From Tolypothrix brevis GSE-NOS-MK-07-07A (GTDB lineage Bacteria > Cyanobacteriota > Cyanobacteriia > Cyanobacteriales > Nostocaceae): 64,000 bases of DNA. Of the stretch, positions 26,613 through 36,057 are shown piece by piece. A model generated the notes under the pieces. It worked only from the letters and a program-made list of their open reading frames with translations, was not told the origin of the DNA and did not search any database. The DNA is taken from contig JAHHIJ010000020.1 in the NCBI GenBank assembly GCA_019358985.1, forward strand, positions 1-64,000. Reading direction: 5' to 3'. The position numbers and the translations under genes are program-made. Positions within the stretch are counted from its first letter, which is position 1. Each line of letters opens with the position of its first letter.

Positions 26613-28064
26613 ATGATAACTTTGCCAAACCTGGACTATGCACATACCAACACTCAGCAAGAGAACCAAGAATTGAACTTCTCTGCGGCTGATTACAGTT
26701 TGCTGACTGACCTTTACCAGCTAACAATGGCAGCTTGTTACACAGGTGAAGGTGTAGAACAATCATCGGCAAGCTTTGAATTGTCTGTGAGACGCTTACC
26801 GGAAGGTTTTGGCTATTTAATTGCGATGGGTTTAGCCCAAGCGTTAGAATATTTAGAAAAATTCCGCTTTAGTTCCTCTCAAGTGGCAGCTTTGCAAGAA
26901 ACGGGGATTTTTGAAGGTGCAAGCGATCGCTTTTGGTCTTTACTGCTTGAAGGACGTTTTACCGGCGATGTGTGGGCAGTGCCAGAAGGTACAGCAGTAT
27001 TTGCTCATGAACCTTTATTACGTGTAGAAGCACCACTTTGGCAAGCACAGTTAGTAGAAACTTACCTGTTAAATACCATTAATTATCAAACATTAATTGC
27101 CACAAAAGCCGCACGGATTCGCGATGTCGCAGGCGAGAAAGCCACCTTACTAGAATTTGGTACTAGACGGGCATTTAGTCCCCAAGGCTCTTTGTGGGCG
27201 GCGCGGGCAGCCTTAGCAGGTGGATTAGATGCTACTTCTAATGTGTTAGCTGCGCTACAACTAAAACAAAAGCCAAGTGGTACAATGGCTCACGCCTTGG
27301 TCATGGCTTTATCGGCAATGGCAGGCAGTGAAGAAGAAGCATTTACAGTATTTCATCGATATTTTCCGGGTGCGCCATTGTTAATTGATACTTACGATCC
27401 AATCGCTGCTGCCAAAAAGTTAGCTCAAAAAGTGAATTCAGGGGAAATGAAACTAGAAGGAGTACGGTTAGATTCTGGGGATTTAGTTAACTTATCACTA
27501 GAAGTGCGATCGCTTCTTCCTGATGTGTCAATTTTCGCGAGTGGTGACTTGGATGAGTGGGAAATTGCCAGACTTAAAGCCAATGGTGCCCAAATTGACG
27601 GTTATGGATTGGGAACGCGACTAGTTACCGGTTCCCCTGTAAATGGAGTTTATAAACTAGTAGAAATTGATGGTATCCCCGTGATGAAACAGTCTAGCGG
27701 CAAAATCACTTATCCGGGACGCAAGCAGATTTTTCGCTCCTTTGATGAAGGTAAAGTGAAAAGCGATCGCTTGGGATTAGCAGATGAAAATCATAGCACA
27801 GAACAACCTTTATTACAATTAATGGTTAAAGACGGTAAACGAATGCGAGCATCAGAAACTTTAGCAGAAATTCGCCAACGTACCACCGCCACTGTCGCCA
27901 GTTTACCCCAAGAAACCAGACAATTAAATCATCCTGTTTCCGTACAAGTAGAAATTTCCGCAGAGTTAGAAAAACTCACCCAGCAGACTAGGGGAGATGG
28001 GGGGAGGGGGAATCTTGACTCTTGTACAGACGCGATTAATCGCGTCTCTACAAATTTTGACTAA
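26613..28064 (+). CDS. pncB: Nicotinate phosphoribosyltransferase
   Basis: The 483-residue protein makes nicotinate mononucleotide from nicotinate and PRPP, the entry step of NAD salvage. Family blocks include SLLTDLYQLTMAACY at the N-terminus, FELSVRRLPEGFGYLIAMGL, the catalytic-region LLEFGTRRAFSPQGSLWAARAA, GTMAHALVMAL and VRLDSGDLVNLS with GYGLGTRLVTGSPVNGVYKL. It is the first gene of pncB-nadD-nrtR-nadE. The last 25 or so residues are not family sequence: a G-rich stretch and then CTDAINRVSTNFD are translated from a palindromic repeat at 28024-28051. Confidence 0.93.
   Translation: MITLPNLDYAHTNTQQENQELNFSAADYSLLTDLYQLTMAACYTGEGVEQSSASFELSVRRLPEGFGYLIAMGLAQALEYLEKFRFSSSQVAALQETGIFEGASDRFWSLLLEGRFTGDVWAVPEGTAVFAHEPLLRVEAPLWQAQLVETYLLNTINYQTLIATKAARIRDVAGEKATLLEFGTRRAFSPQGSLWAARAALAGGLDATSNVLAALQLKQKPSGTMAHALVMALSAMAGSEEEAFTVFHRYFPGAPLLIDTYDPIAAAKKLAQKVNSGEMKLEGVRLDSGDLVNLSLEVRSLLPDVSIFASGDLDEWEIARLKANGAQIDGYGLGTRLVTGSPVNGVYKLVEIDGIPVMKQSSGKITYPGRKQIFRSFDEGKVKSDRLGLADENHSTEQPLLQLMVKDGKRMRASETLAEIRQRTTATVASLPQETRQLNHPVSVQVEISAELEKLTQQTRGDGGRGNLDSCTDAINRVSTNFD
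28024..28051. repeat. Palindrome forming the 3' coding end of pncB
   Basis: A palindrome with core CGATTAATCG (left arm GTACAGACG, right arm CGTCTCTAC) lies wholly inside the pncB reading frame and supplies residues AINRVS of its C-terminus. Confidence 0.9.
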
Positions 28065-28084
28065 TCCAAAATCTAAAATCCAAA

Positions 28085-28687
28085 ATGTTGAAGATTGCTT
28101 TATTTGGTACAAGTGCCGATCCGCCAACTGCTGGACATCAAACAATTTTAACTTGGTTATCTGAACATTACGATCGCGTGGTAGTTTGGGCAGCAAATAA
28201 TCCCTTTAAATCGCATCAAACACTTTTGGAACATCGGGTGGCAATGTTGCAATTATTGATTGCTGATATGAATCCGCCACGGCGTAACATTATTTTACAA
28301 CAAGAATTAAGTAGCTTCCGAACACTAGAAACGGTGGAAAAAGCGAAACTCAATGTAGGTGAAGACGTAGAATTAACATTAATTATCGGTTCAGATTTGC
28401 TAAATCAACTGCCGCGTTGGTATCATATTGAAGAATTGTTGCGACAAGTACAATTACTAGTAGTGCCGCGACCGGGATATGCCATAGATGAGTCTAGTTT
28501 GTCAGGAGTGCAAAAGCTGGGAGGAAAAATTGCGATCGCTAACCTCATCGGTCTAGATGTTTCCTCAACAGCGTATCGTGAAAATAAAGACCTTCAAGCT
28601 TTAACTGCCCCTGTTGTTAACTATATTCATCAAAAGCATTTGTACGAATGCCAGGATACAAGCAAAAAAAAATTCCCAATCTGTTAA
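28085..28687 (+). CDS. nadD: Nicotinate-nucleotide adenylyltransferase
   Basis: The 200-residue protein has the nucleotidyltransferase fold. The N-terminal motif ALFGTSADPPTAGHQ contains the T/HxGH signature at about residues 15-18, and SSTAYRENK near the C-terminus replaces the usual SST.IR. block. It adenylylates nicotinate mononucleotide to deamido-NAD. It begins 20 bp after pncB, and its last 40 bp overlap the start of the Nudix gene, so translation of the two is probably coupled. Confidence 0.9.
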   Translation: MLKIALFGTSADPPTAGHQTILTWLSEHYDRVVVWAANNPFKSHQTLLEHRVAMLQLLIADMNPPRRNIILQQELSSFRTLETVEKAKLNVGEDVELTLIIGSDLLNQLPRWYHIEELLRQVQLLVVPRPGYAIDESSLSGVQKLGGKIAIANLIGLDVSSTAYRENKDLQALTAPVVNYIHQKHLYECQDTSKKKFPIC

Positions 28688-29394
28688 ATCAACAACCTTT
28701 GGCTGACTTCAAAGTAGGTGTTGACAATGTAATTTTTTCTGTAGATACCGTCCAAAATCGGCTACTAGTTTTATTAATAATGCGGCAGCAAGAGCCATTT
28801 TTAAATCAATGGAGTCTTCCCGGTACTTTAGTACGTCAAGGAGAATCTTTAGAAGATGCGGCTTATCGCATCATGTCGGAGAAAATTAAAGTCAACAATC
28901 TCTATTTAGAGCAATTGTATACCTTTGGTGGACCTAATCGCGATCCTCGCGAAGCAATCGATAGCTTTGGTGTCCGCTATCTATCAGTTAGCTACTTTGC
29001 CCTTGTTCGCTTTGAAGAAGCCGAATTAATTGCCGATAAAGTAACTGGTATAGCTTGGTATCCGGTGAAGCAAGTACCGCAATTAGCCTTTGATCATAAC
29101 GAAGTTTTAGCCTATGGACACAGCCGATTGCGAAATAAATTAGAATATAGTCCGGTAGCTTTTGAAGTGTTACCAGAAACATTTACTTTAAATGATTTAT
29201 ATCAGCTATACACCACAGTTTTAGGAGATAATTTTGCTGATTATTCTAATTTTCGAGCGCGTCTACTCAAATTAGGTTTTTTATCCGATACTGGAATTAA
29301 AATATCACGCGGTGCCGGTCGTCCAGCTAGTTTGTATAAGTTTGATGCAAAAGCATTTGCTCCCTTTAAAGATAAACCTTTGGTCTTTATTTAA
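28648..29394 (+). CDS. nrtR: NrtR-type Nudix-related transcriptional regulator of NAD synthesis
   Basis: The 248-residue protein has an N-terminal Nudix fold (about 20-150). The Nudix box is degenerate: GESLEDAAYRIMSEKI lacks the REUxEE core, as in NrtR repressors that sense ADP-ribose or related NAD metabolites rather than hydrolyse them. The C-terminal part (about 165-248; FTLNDLYQLYTTVLGD, FRARLLKLGFL, SRGAGRPASLYKFD) matches the winged helix of NrtR. It sits between nadD and nadE and is likely to bind the perfect palindrome upstream of pncB. Confidence 0.85.
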   Translation: MPGYKQKKIPNLLNQQPLADFKVGVDNVIFSVDTVQNRLLVLLIMRQQEPFLNQWSLPGTLVRQGESLEDAAYRIMSEKIKVNNLYLEQLYTFGGPNRDPREAIDSFGVRYLSVSYFALVRFEEAELIADKVTGIAWYPVKQVPQLAFDHNEVLAYGHSRLRNKLEYSPVAFEVLPETFTLNDLYQLYTTVLGDNFADYSNFRARLLKLGFLSDTGIKISRGAGRPASLYKFDAKAFAPFKDKPLVFI

Positions 29395-29409
29395 CTAATC
29401 AATAATTAC

Positions 29410-29487
29410 AACCGCAGATAAACGCAGATAAACGCGGATAATAATTTTCTTAATCTTATCCGCGTCCATCTGCGTCCATCTGCGGTT
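29410..29487. repeat. Long imperfect inverted repeat (CGCAGATAAACGC type)
   Basis: Arms of 31 bp (29410-29440 and 29457-29487) pair with a few mismatches. They are built from short repeats of ACCGCAGATAAACGCAG and its complement. It fills most of the nrtR-nadE gap, so the transcript would carry a large hairpin there. Fragments of the same repeat occur at about 10115 and 38380-38405. Confidence 0.75.
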
Positions 29488-29512
29488 CAAAATCCAAAAT
29501 CCAAAATCTAAA

Positions 29513-31270
29513 ATGAAAATAGCGATCGCTCAAATTAACCCGATAATTGGTGACTTACCAGGAAACGCTGCAAAAATCCTTTGTGCGGCACAACAAGCAG
29601 CCGCAAAAGGTGCGCGTTTACTGTTAACACCAGAACTTTCTTTATGTGGCTATCCTCCGAGGGATTTATTATTAAATCCTAGCTTTATTGAAGCAATGCG
29701 TATAAGTTTGCAGCAATTAGTTAAAGATTTACCGCCAAATTTAGCCGTATTAGTGGGAACAGTTGAAGAAAATTTACACGCACAAAATAATGGTGGTAAA
29801 CCTTTATTTAATAGCATGGCATTATTAGATAATGGGATAAAACAAATTTTTCATAAGCGACTTTTGCCAACTTATGATGTATTTGATGAACGTCGCTATT
29901 TTGAACCGGGTTTACAAGCCAATTATTTCACCTTAGATAATATTGATGTTGGTGTAACTATTTGCGAAGATTTATGGAATGATGAAGAATTTTGGGGTAA
30001 GCGTACTTACACCAATAATCCGATTGCTGACTTATCAATTTTGGGTGTAGATTTCATTGTGAATTTATCTGCATCACCCTACAGCGTTAATAAACAGCAG
30101 TTTCGAGAAACGATGTTGCAACATAGTGCAGCTCGTTTTAAACAACCAATTATTTACGCCAATCAAGTAGGTGGAAATGATGATTTGATTTTTGATGGGA
30201 GAAGTTTTGCTTTGAATCGTCAAGGTGAATTAGTATGTCGCGCTCGTGGGTTTGAAACCGATTTAGTAGTAGTTGAATTTGACGAAGTACAGCGAGATTT
30301 ACTAGAAAGTTCTGTAGTCGCTGAATATGAAAGTGAAGATGAAGAAATTTGGCACGCTTTAGTTTTGGGAGTGCGAGATTATGCTCAAAAATGCCGCTTT
30401 TCTCAAGTAGTATTAGGTTTAAGTGGGGGAATTGATTCTTCATTCGTCGCAGCGATCGCAACTGCCGCACTTGGTAAAGAAAATGTCTTCGGTGTGCTGA
30501 TGCCTTCACCCTACAGTTCCGAACATTCCATCACTGATGCTTTAGCATTGGGGGAAAGCCTGGGAATCAAGACTACCACGTTACCCATCGGGGAGTTAAT
30601 GCAAGGCTATGACAATACTTTAGCAGACTTGTTTGCTGGCACGCAATTTGGGCTAGCAGAGGAGAATATTCAATCTCGGATTCGGGGTAATTTATTGATG
30701 GCGATCGCTAACAAATTCGGCTATCTCCTATTATCTACCGGCAACAAATCAGAAATGGCAGTTGGTTACTGCACCCTTTACGGTGATATGAATGGTGGAT
30801 TAGCAGTAATTGCCGATGTCCCCAAAACCCGCGTTTATTCAATTTGCCACTGGCTGAATCACCATTCTTGTAGAGACGCGATTAATCGCGTCTCTACATT
30901 TTACGCGATTAATCGCGTCTCCCCAATTCCCGAAAACGTCCTCATCAAAGCACCCAGCGCTGAACTTAAACCAGGTCAAGTCGATCAAGATTCCCTACCA
31001 CCTTACGAGATATTAGACGACATTTTGCAACGCTTAATTCACAACCACCAATCAGCCGCACAAATTGTAGATGCCGATCACGATGCACAAATTGTAGATC
31101 GAGTAATTCAGATGGTAGCGCGTGCCGAATTTAAGCGACGACAAGCACCTCCAGGTTTAAAAATCACCGATCGCGCTTTCGGTACGGGTTGGAGAATGCC
31201 GATCGCTAGTAACTGGTTTTCTGTTAAAAACGCCTATCAGACTAAAACAATCCCCATTTTACATCAATAG
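29513..31270 (+). CDS. nadE: Glutamine-dependent NAD+ synthetase
   Basis: The 585-residue, two-domain enzyme has an N-terminal nitrilase-like glutaminase (Glu41 in TPELSLCGYPPRD, Lys in FHKRLLPTYDVFDE, Cys in VTICEDLW) and a C-terminal synthetase with PP-loop VLGLSGGIDSSF (about residue 300) and LLSTGNKSEMAVGYCTLYGD. It converts deamido-NAD to NAD, the last step of the operon's pathway. Between HWLNHH and IPENVLIKAPSAELKPGQ, at about residues 453-474, there is an insertion (SCRDAINRVSTFYAINRVS) encoded by palindromic repeat DNA, in frame. The longer-than-usual length fits this insertion. Confidence 0.93.
   Translation: MKIAIAQINPIIGDLPGNAAKILCAAQQAAAKGARLLLTPELSLCGYPPRDLLLNPSFIEAMRISLQQLVKDLPPNLAVLVGTVEENLHAQNNGGKPLFNSMALLDNGIKQIFHKRLLPTYDVFDERRYFEPGLQANYFTLDNIDVGVTICEDLWNDEEFWGKRTYTNNPIADLSILGVDFIVNLSASPYSVNKQQFRETMLQHSAARFKQPIIYANQVGGNDDLIFDGRSFALNRQGELVCRARGFETDLVVVEFDEVQRDLLESSVVAEYESEDEEIWHALVLGVRDYAQKCRFSQVVLGLSGGIDSSFVAAIATAALGKENVFGVLMPSPYSSEHSITDALALGESLGIKTTTLPIGELMQGYDNTLADLFAGTQFGLAEENIQSRIRGNLLMAIANKFGYLLLSTGNKSEMAVGYCTLYGDMNGGLAVIADVPKTRVYSICHWLNHHSCRDAINRVSTFYAINRVSPIPENVLIKAPSAELKPGQVDQDSLPPYEILDDILQRLIHNHQSAAQIVDADHDAQIVDRVIQMVARAEFKRRQAPPGLKITDRAFGTGWRMPIASNWFSVKNAYQTKTIPILHQ
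30870..30922. repeat. Palindromic repeat pair inserted in frame within nadE
   Basis: A complete palindrome (30870-30897, core CGATTAATCG, full arms) and a second partial copy (30903-30922) lie inside the NAD synthetase coding sequence. Together they encode about 19 extra residues without breaking the frame. Confidence 0.93.
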
Positions 31271-31332
31271 GTACAAATAACAATAAAAACACCGCAACCG
31301 TCGTAGAGACGTTCCGCCGGAACGTCTTTACA
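31263..31332. repeat. 70-bp repeat, copy 1, starting in the nadE stop codon region
   Basis: It starts ATCAATAGGTACAAAT, covering the last codons and stop of nadE, and ends with a palindrome of core TTCCGCCGGAA (31303-31331). Nearly identical copies follow at 31477-31546 and 31705-31774. Confidence 0.85.
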
Positions 31333-31782
31333 TGAACCTATCCCACTAATGATATTTGTGTTACAAAGCTTAGGCTTTTTGAGAAATGAAAACGAAACAT
31401 TAAGGTTTTCAAGCACATTTTACGAAAAAAGTAGGGATTTTTAGAATAGTGGGATAGGTTCATTAGACATCTCCAGATCAATAGGTACAAATAATAATAA
31501 AAATACCGCAACCGTAGTAGAGACGTTCCGCCGGAACGTCTTTACATTAGACATCTCCCAATACGGTGCGGATAAGATTTTTTGATGAAAATTATAGATC
31601 ACAAAGACGCGATAAATCGCCGTCTCTACAAAGGACTTTTTATTGTAAAGACGGCGATTTATCGCGTCTCTTGCCTTAACCGAACCGTATTGAGACATCT
31701 CCAGATCAATAGGTACAAATAGTAATAAAAACACCGCAACCGTCGTAGAGACGTTCCGCCGGAACGTCTTTACATTGTGTCT
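31333..31782. other. Repeat-filled region between convergent nadE and hybrid kinase
   Basis: It holds the second and third 70-bp repeats (31477-31546, 31705-31774), each with a palindrome of core TTCCGCCGGAA, and between them a perfect 21-bp inverted repeat (31605-31625 with 31649-31669). No gene was seen. A 97-codon minus ORF here is repeat-derived. Confidence 0.7.
31605..31669. repeat. Perfect 21-bp inverted repeat
   Basis: Arms 31605-31625 and 31649-31669 (AGACGCGATAAATCGCCGTCT and its complement), spaced by 23 bp. Pairing extends inward by several more bases. Each arm is itself a variant of the GTAGAGACG palindrome, with core CGATAAATCG. Confidence 0.88.
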
Positions 31783-34700
31783 CTAAATTGTAAGTAATTT
31801 CCTGTATACTAGTGCCACCACAGCTTGAACTAACTGTTCTGGATCAAGGGGCTTTGTAACATGCCGTTGATAGCCACTGCTTATGGCTCGCTGTTGGTCA
31901 TCAACTCTTGCATAAGCAGTCAAAGCGATCGCCGGAATTTGTCCGCCTTTTTCGGGGGTCAAAGTTCGGATTTGTTGAATTAGGGAATAGCCATCGACTT
32001 CGGGCATCCCAATATCACTAACTAAGACATCGGGTTGGAAGGATTCCAGGTTTGCCAACACAGATGCCGCAGAAGCAACGGTGAGGACTTCGGCTCCGTA
32101 TTGAGCAAGCAATACAGTTAATAATTCACGAGCATCCGGGTCATCATCAACTGCGAGGACTCGAATCCCCGTAAGATCGAGTGCTTCTTGTGGCAAATCA
32201 TCTGTCTGCTTAATTTCCGGTTCAACATTCAGCAGTGGCAAACAGACCGTAAAGATGGCTCCCAACCCTTCACCAGGACTGTCAGCCGTGATGGTGCCAC
32301 CGTGAGCCTCAACCAACTGACGGACGATCGCCAACCCCAATCCTAACCCCCCATACTTGCGAGTAATTGAAACATCTTCCTGACGAAATGACTCAAAAAT
32401 ATGCGGGAGAAAATCAGGGTTAATGCCTTTACCAGTATCACTGACGATAATGTGTGCCTGATCATCAACTCGCTGTAGTCGGATTTCTACCCGTCCTCCC
32501 TTGGGGGTAAACTTGATAGCGTTGGAAAGTAAATTCCAAACGATCTGTTGAAGGCGGTTGGAATCTCCAGAAACTTGCCCAATATTCGACAGTACGGGAT
32601 GTAACACAATTGATTTGGCAAAGGCTGCTGTCTTTACCGTGTCGATGGCAGATTCAATGACAAATGCTAGATTGACAGGAGCAGCATCCATGCTGAGTTT
32701 GCCTCGCAAAATCTTGGCAACATCAAGTAAGTCATCAATCAGTTGAGTTTGCAGCTTAACGTTGCGTTCGATGGTAGCTAAGGCTTCTGCCGTTTTGGTC
32801 TCATTAAATTTGCGGGTTTGCAGCAATTTTGTCCAGCCGAGAATGGGGTTGAGAGGCGATCGCAATTCGTGAGACAAAATTGCTAAAAACTCATCTTTGA
32901 TCCGATTAGCACGTTCGGCTTCCGCTCTTGCCGCTTGCTCCAATTTCAATAAGCGATCGCGTCCTTCCTCGGCAAGTTTGCGATCGGTAATCTCTTCGCA
33001 GACGGTACTGATGCCGATTACGCGATCGCCATCCTTGAGAGGCGAAAAGTGTTCTAACCAGATGCGCGGCACACCGGGTTGTGCAGGGGTTTCTCCCCGG
33101 ATTTCCATATTCAGCCGGGGTTGTCCTGTTTCGAGAATCGGACGCAGAATCTCCTCGGCACCATCAGCCAGTCCCGGCAGCAACTCACGTACCGTGCGAC
33201 CAATATGGGCTTCAATAGGAAACCCATTTATTTCTGCTAGTCGCTGGTTAACTCGTACAAACCGCAGTTCACTATCTAAGACATTTAAACCAATGGGGGC
33301 TGTCTGATAAATGGCTTCAATTTCTGCTAATTGTTGTTGCAGTTTTGCCCGATTTTCCTGGAGTTCTATTTCGGTTTGTTTGCGTTGCGTAGCTTGCCGA
33401 TAGGCATCGCTGATGTCTTCGGCAATGCCAGTAAACCGATAAATCTCTCCTCCTTGATCTCGAAGCCCAAAGCAGCGATCTCTTACCCAGCGAATACTAC
33501 CATCGAGTAAAATAATGCGGTACTCTTGATCAAATTGACCTGTACTAGCTTTTTCGTGAAACGCTCTGTCAGTAGATTCTCGATCCTCCGGGTGAATACG
33601 ATCAACCCAACTTTGTTGTCCTGCATATAATTCCTGCGGGTTTAATCCCCACAGTCGTTCGTAGGCAGGACTGACGTAGCTGACTCGGTTTTCGGGTATC
33701 TCTCTTATCCAGAAAACCGCATCAATATTTTCTGCAAGCTGCCGGAAACGTTCCTCACTATCCCGCAGAGCTTCGGCTGACAGTTTGCGATCGGTGATAT
33801 CTAGATCAACACCTGCCATCTGAATCGGTTGTCCGTGTTGGTCGTAGAACACCTTTCCCTGGCTCAATGCCCACCGAATTGTGCCGTTGGGATACACTAC
33901 GCGAAATTCAATGTCATAGTTTTCTCCGGTGGCAACAGCATGATCGATGGCTGCTAGTACGCGATCGCGATCGTTAGGGTGCAACCGTGCTACAAACATC
34001 TCGAATGAGCCGTCAAACTCTCCTGGTTCCAGTCCAAATAAGGCTTCCACCTTATCCGACCAAGTAATTGTTCCCATTTGGATGTTCCAGTTCCATGTTC
34101 CCATCCGAGAGGCTGCCAGTGCCAATTGCAGCCGTTCTTCGCTCTGCCGTAGTTCTGCTTCTACCCGTCTGCGTTCAACCAATTCATCCTGTGTTTGCTG
34201 ATAGAGTTTCGCTTGCCGCAGCGCGATACTCATCTGGGTTGCCAGTTCTTTGAGCAACTCAATCTCTAAGGGCTGCCAAAATCGCGGTGCAGCACAGTGA
34301 TGAGCAATTAGCAATCCCCAAAACTGGTTTTCATGTAGAATAGGCACCACCAGATTGGCTTTCACTTGAAACTGAGCCAATAATTCAACGTGACAAGGGT
34401 CGATATTGCTATCGTGAATATCCGCGATCGCCGTGACTTGCCCCTGACGATAGCGTTTGACATAATCCTCGACAAAAGCGGGATCGTGGATCACAGATTC
34501 CGGGTGACTAAATCTGAGATAGTTTTCAGCGAGGCAGGGATCATAAATCCTAGAAGTGAGGAGCGATCGCCACTCTGCCCCAACCGATTCTGCTATTATT
34601 GTGCTATCCCCGTTAGGTTCTAGCTGAGAAACCAGGACGCGATCGCTGTGGAGAAACTGCCGCACTTCAGTTACAGTGGTTTGCAGAATTTCCTCCAGAT

Positions 34701-35172
34701 TCAGCGACTGGTGAATTTGCTGAGTAATATGTGCGACTACGCGCTCTCGTTCAATACGCTGTTGCAGCTGGGTGCGTAACTGTACTGTTTCAATTGCCCC
34801 ATTGACTGCTATTTGCAGCCTTTCTGGGGTAATTTCCCCTTTGATCATATAATCTTGTGCGCCCGCTTTCATCGCCTGAACTGCGATCGCCTCATTGCCC
34901 TGCCCCGTGACGACAATCACAGGTAGGCAAGGCTGTTGGGTAGAAGGCTGCAATTGTGCCAGAAATTGCAGTCCGTCCAGATCGGGCAGTCGATAATCAA
35001 GCAAAACGGCATCAGGCTGATGTTGCTGCCAAAGTTCTAGCCCTTGCTGTCCCAGGGTTGCTTCCAGGATAGTGTAGGAATATTTGCGATCGCGTAGCAA
35101 ATACCGCCGATAGAGTTCTCGGTCTTCCGGCGAGTCATCTACAATTAAGATTATGCGTGATATATTACTCAT
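31783..35172 (-). CDS. Hybrid sensor histidine kinase (REC-GAF-PAS3-HisKA-HATPase-REC)
   Basis: A cytoplasmic protein of about 1129 residues. The order is: receiver (IILIVDDSPEDRELYRRYLL; Asp in VLLDYRLPDLDG); GAF (SLNLEEILQTTVTEVRQFL); three PAS/PAC units (for example RMGTWNWNIQMG; VDLDITDRK; GIAEDISDAYRQ); HisKA with His in AILSHELRSPLNPILG; HATPase with IVWNLLSNAIKFTP, DTGKGI and GLGLGLAIVRQLVE; and a final receiver (VLAVDDDPDARELL; VSDIGMPEVDG). The ATG at 35172 has an AAGGA site 7 bp upstream and was preferred to 35217. No membrane segments were seen. It is orphan, and the signal is unknown. Confidence 0.92.
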   Translation of the reverse strand: MSNISRIILIVDDSPEDRELYRRYLLRDRKYSYTILEATLGQQGLELWQQHQPDAVLLDYRLPDLDGLQFLAQLQPSTQQPCLPVIVVTGQGNEAIAVQAMKAGAQDYMIKGEITPERLQIAVNGAIETVQLRTQLQQRIERERVVAHITQQIHQSLNLEEILQTTVTEVRQFLHSDRVLVSQLEPNGDSTIIAESVGAEWRSLLTSRIYDPCLAENYLRFSHPESVIHDPAFVEDYVKRYRQGQVTAIADIHDSNIDPCHVELLAQFQVKANLVVPILHENQFWGLLIAHHCAAPRFWQPLEIELLKELATQMSIALRQAKLYQQTQDELVERRRVEAELRQSEERLQLALAASRMGTWNWNIQMGTITWSDKVEALFGLEPGEFDGSFEMFVARLHPNDRDRVLAAIDHAVATGENYDIEFRVVYPNGTIRWALSQGKVFYDQHGQPIQMAGVDLDITDRKLSAEALRDSEERFRQLAENIDAVFWIREIPENRVSYVSPAYERLWGLNPQELYAGQQSWVDRIHPEDRESTDRAFHEKASTGQFDQEYRIILLDGSIRWVRDRCFGLRDQGGEIYRFTGIAEDISDAYRQATQRKQTEIELQENRAKLQQQLAEIEAIYQTAPIGLNVLDSELRFVRVNQRLAEINGFPIEAHIGRTVRELLPGLADGAEEILRPILETGQPRLNMEIRGETPAQPGVPRIWLEHFSPLKDGDRVIGISTVCEEITDRKLAEEGRDRLLKLEQAARAEAERANRIKDEFLAILSHELRSPLNPILGWTKLLQTRKFNETKTAEALATIERNVKLQTQLIDDLLDVAKILRGKLSMDAAPVNLAFVIESAIDTVKTAAFAKSIVLHPVLSNIGQVSGDSNRLQQIVWNLLSNAIKFTPKGGRVEIRLQRVDDQAHIIVSDTGKGINPDFLPHIFESFRQEDVSITRKYGGLGLGLAIVRQLVEAHGGTITADSPGEGLGAIFTVCLPLLNVEPEIKQTDDLPQEALDLTGIRVLAVDDDPDARELLTVLLAQYGAEVLTVASAASVLANLESFQPDVLVSDIGMPEVDGYSLIQQIRTLTPEKGGQIPAIALTAYARVDDQQRAISSGYQRHVTKPLDPEQLVQAVVALVYRKLLTI

Positions 35173-36057
35173 CACTGATCCTTCGGGCGATCGGGTAGCG
35201 TCGTCATTTGAAATCAATACTCTACCAGCATTTGAATATCTCGTTTTAGTTAAGGAAAATTGATCGGCTTAACAATACAGCTGTTGACTGTGTATCGGCA
35301 GCATACTTCAATATCTTTCGGATTAATTAGAGGTACTAAGCACCACAATCTCAATCATATTCACGTTATCATTTTGTTTGATTCGACGCAATACCTACCG
35401 CCCATCGCTCCTTGCTTGACAAAATTCTCAAAATATGAGTAAATTCATATAGTACATTAGTACCATATAAATAAGTCGAGGAAAATGCACCTCAAATGAA
35501 GCTTTTCTTATCTACGCAGATATTCTGCAATTTTCGGCTTTGCTTTGGCTGTTTTTTTGGCAAATCAGCCAGAAACATCTAAAAAACCAAGGATATCAGT
35601 TTTTCAAACCAAAGTCATCACCTATTAGATATCTGGCAATACCGTTCAGTTAAGCCCCAAATCCTCGTAGAGACGTAGCAATGCTACGTCTCTACATACA
35701 TACCGTTTTTTAGCACCAATTCCTTAACTGAACTGTATTGAGATATCTGGTATAAATTAATTATGCGTTGCCAGAAACCCTTGTAGAGACGTAGCAATGC
35801 TACGTCTCCACGTCTTTTCTACCAGACATCTATTAACTTGTTCTCAATTAACGAGAGTTATTGACAACTAACTGGATTGCAAACATAGGTGTAATTTTAT
35901 TTTCTCACCAAAAAGTTACTTAGCCTAAATTCAACAATTGTACTTTCAGTAATTACACTGGGTTAAAAACGCTGATTTAAAGGCTAGTGTGATGTCTGCA
36001 TAGAGAAAGTATGGCTTGCAATAACAGTAAACCATTACATGTTTAAAGGAGTCAAGT
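35173..36057. other. Intergenic region with two palindromic repeats
   Basis: About 880 bp without a convincing gene. Palindromes with core TAGCAATGCTA lie at 35667-35695 and 35783-35811. The flanking phrases (for example TTATGCGTTGCC.GAAACCC) recur near other copies. The promoter of the coiled-coil gene should lie in 35880-36040. Confidence 0.6.
35667..35811. repeat. Two GTAGAGACG palindromes
   Basis: Copies at 35667-35695 (perfect arms) and 35783-35811 (right arm CGTCTCCAC), both with core TAGCAATGCTA. Confidence 0.85.

Noticed and set aside
31441-31734. 97-codon minus ORF between nadE and the hybrid kinase
   Set aside because: Its sequence repeats internally because it translates the 70-bp repeats and palindromes; it is not a gene.
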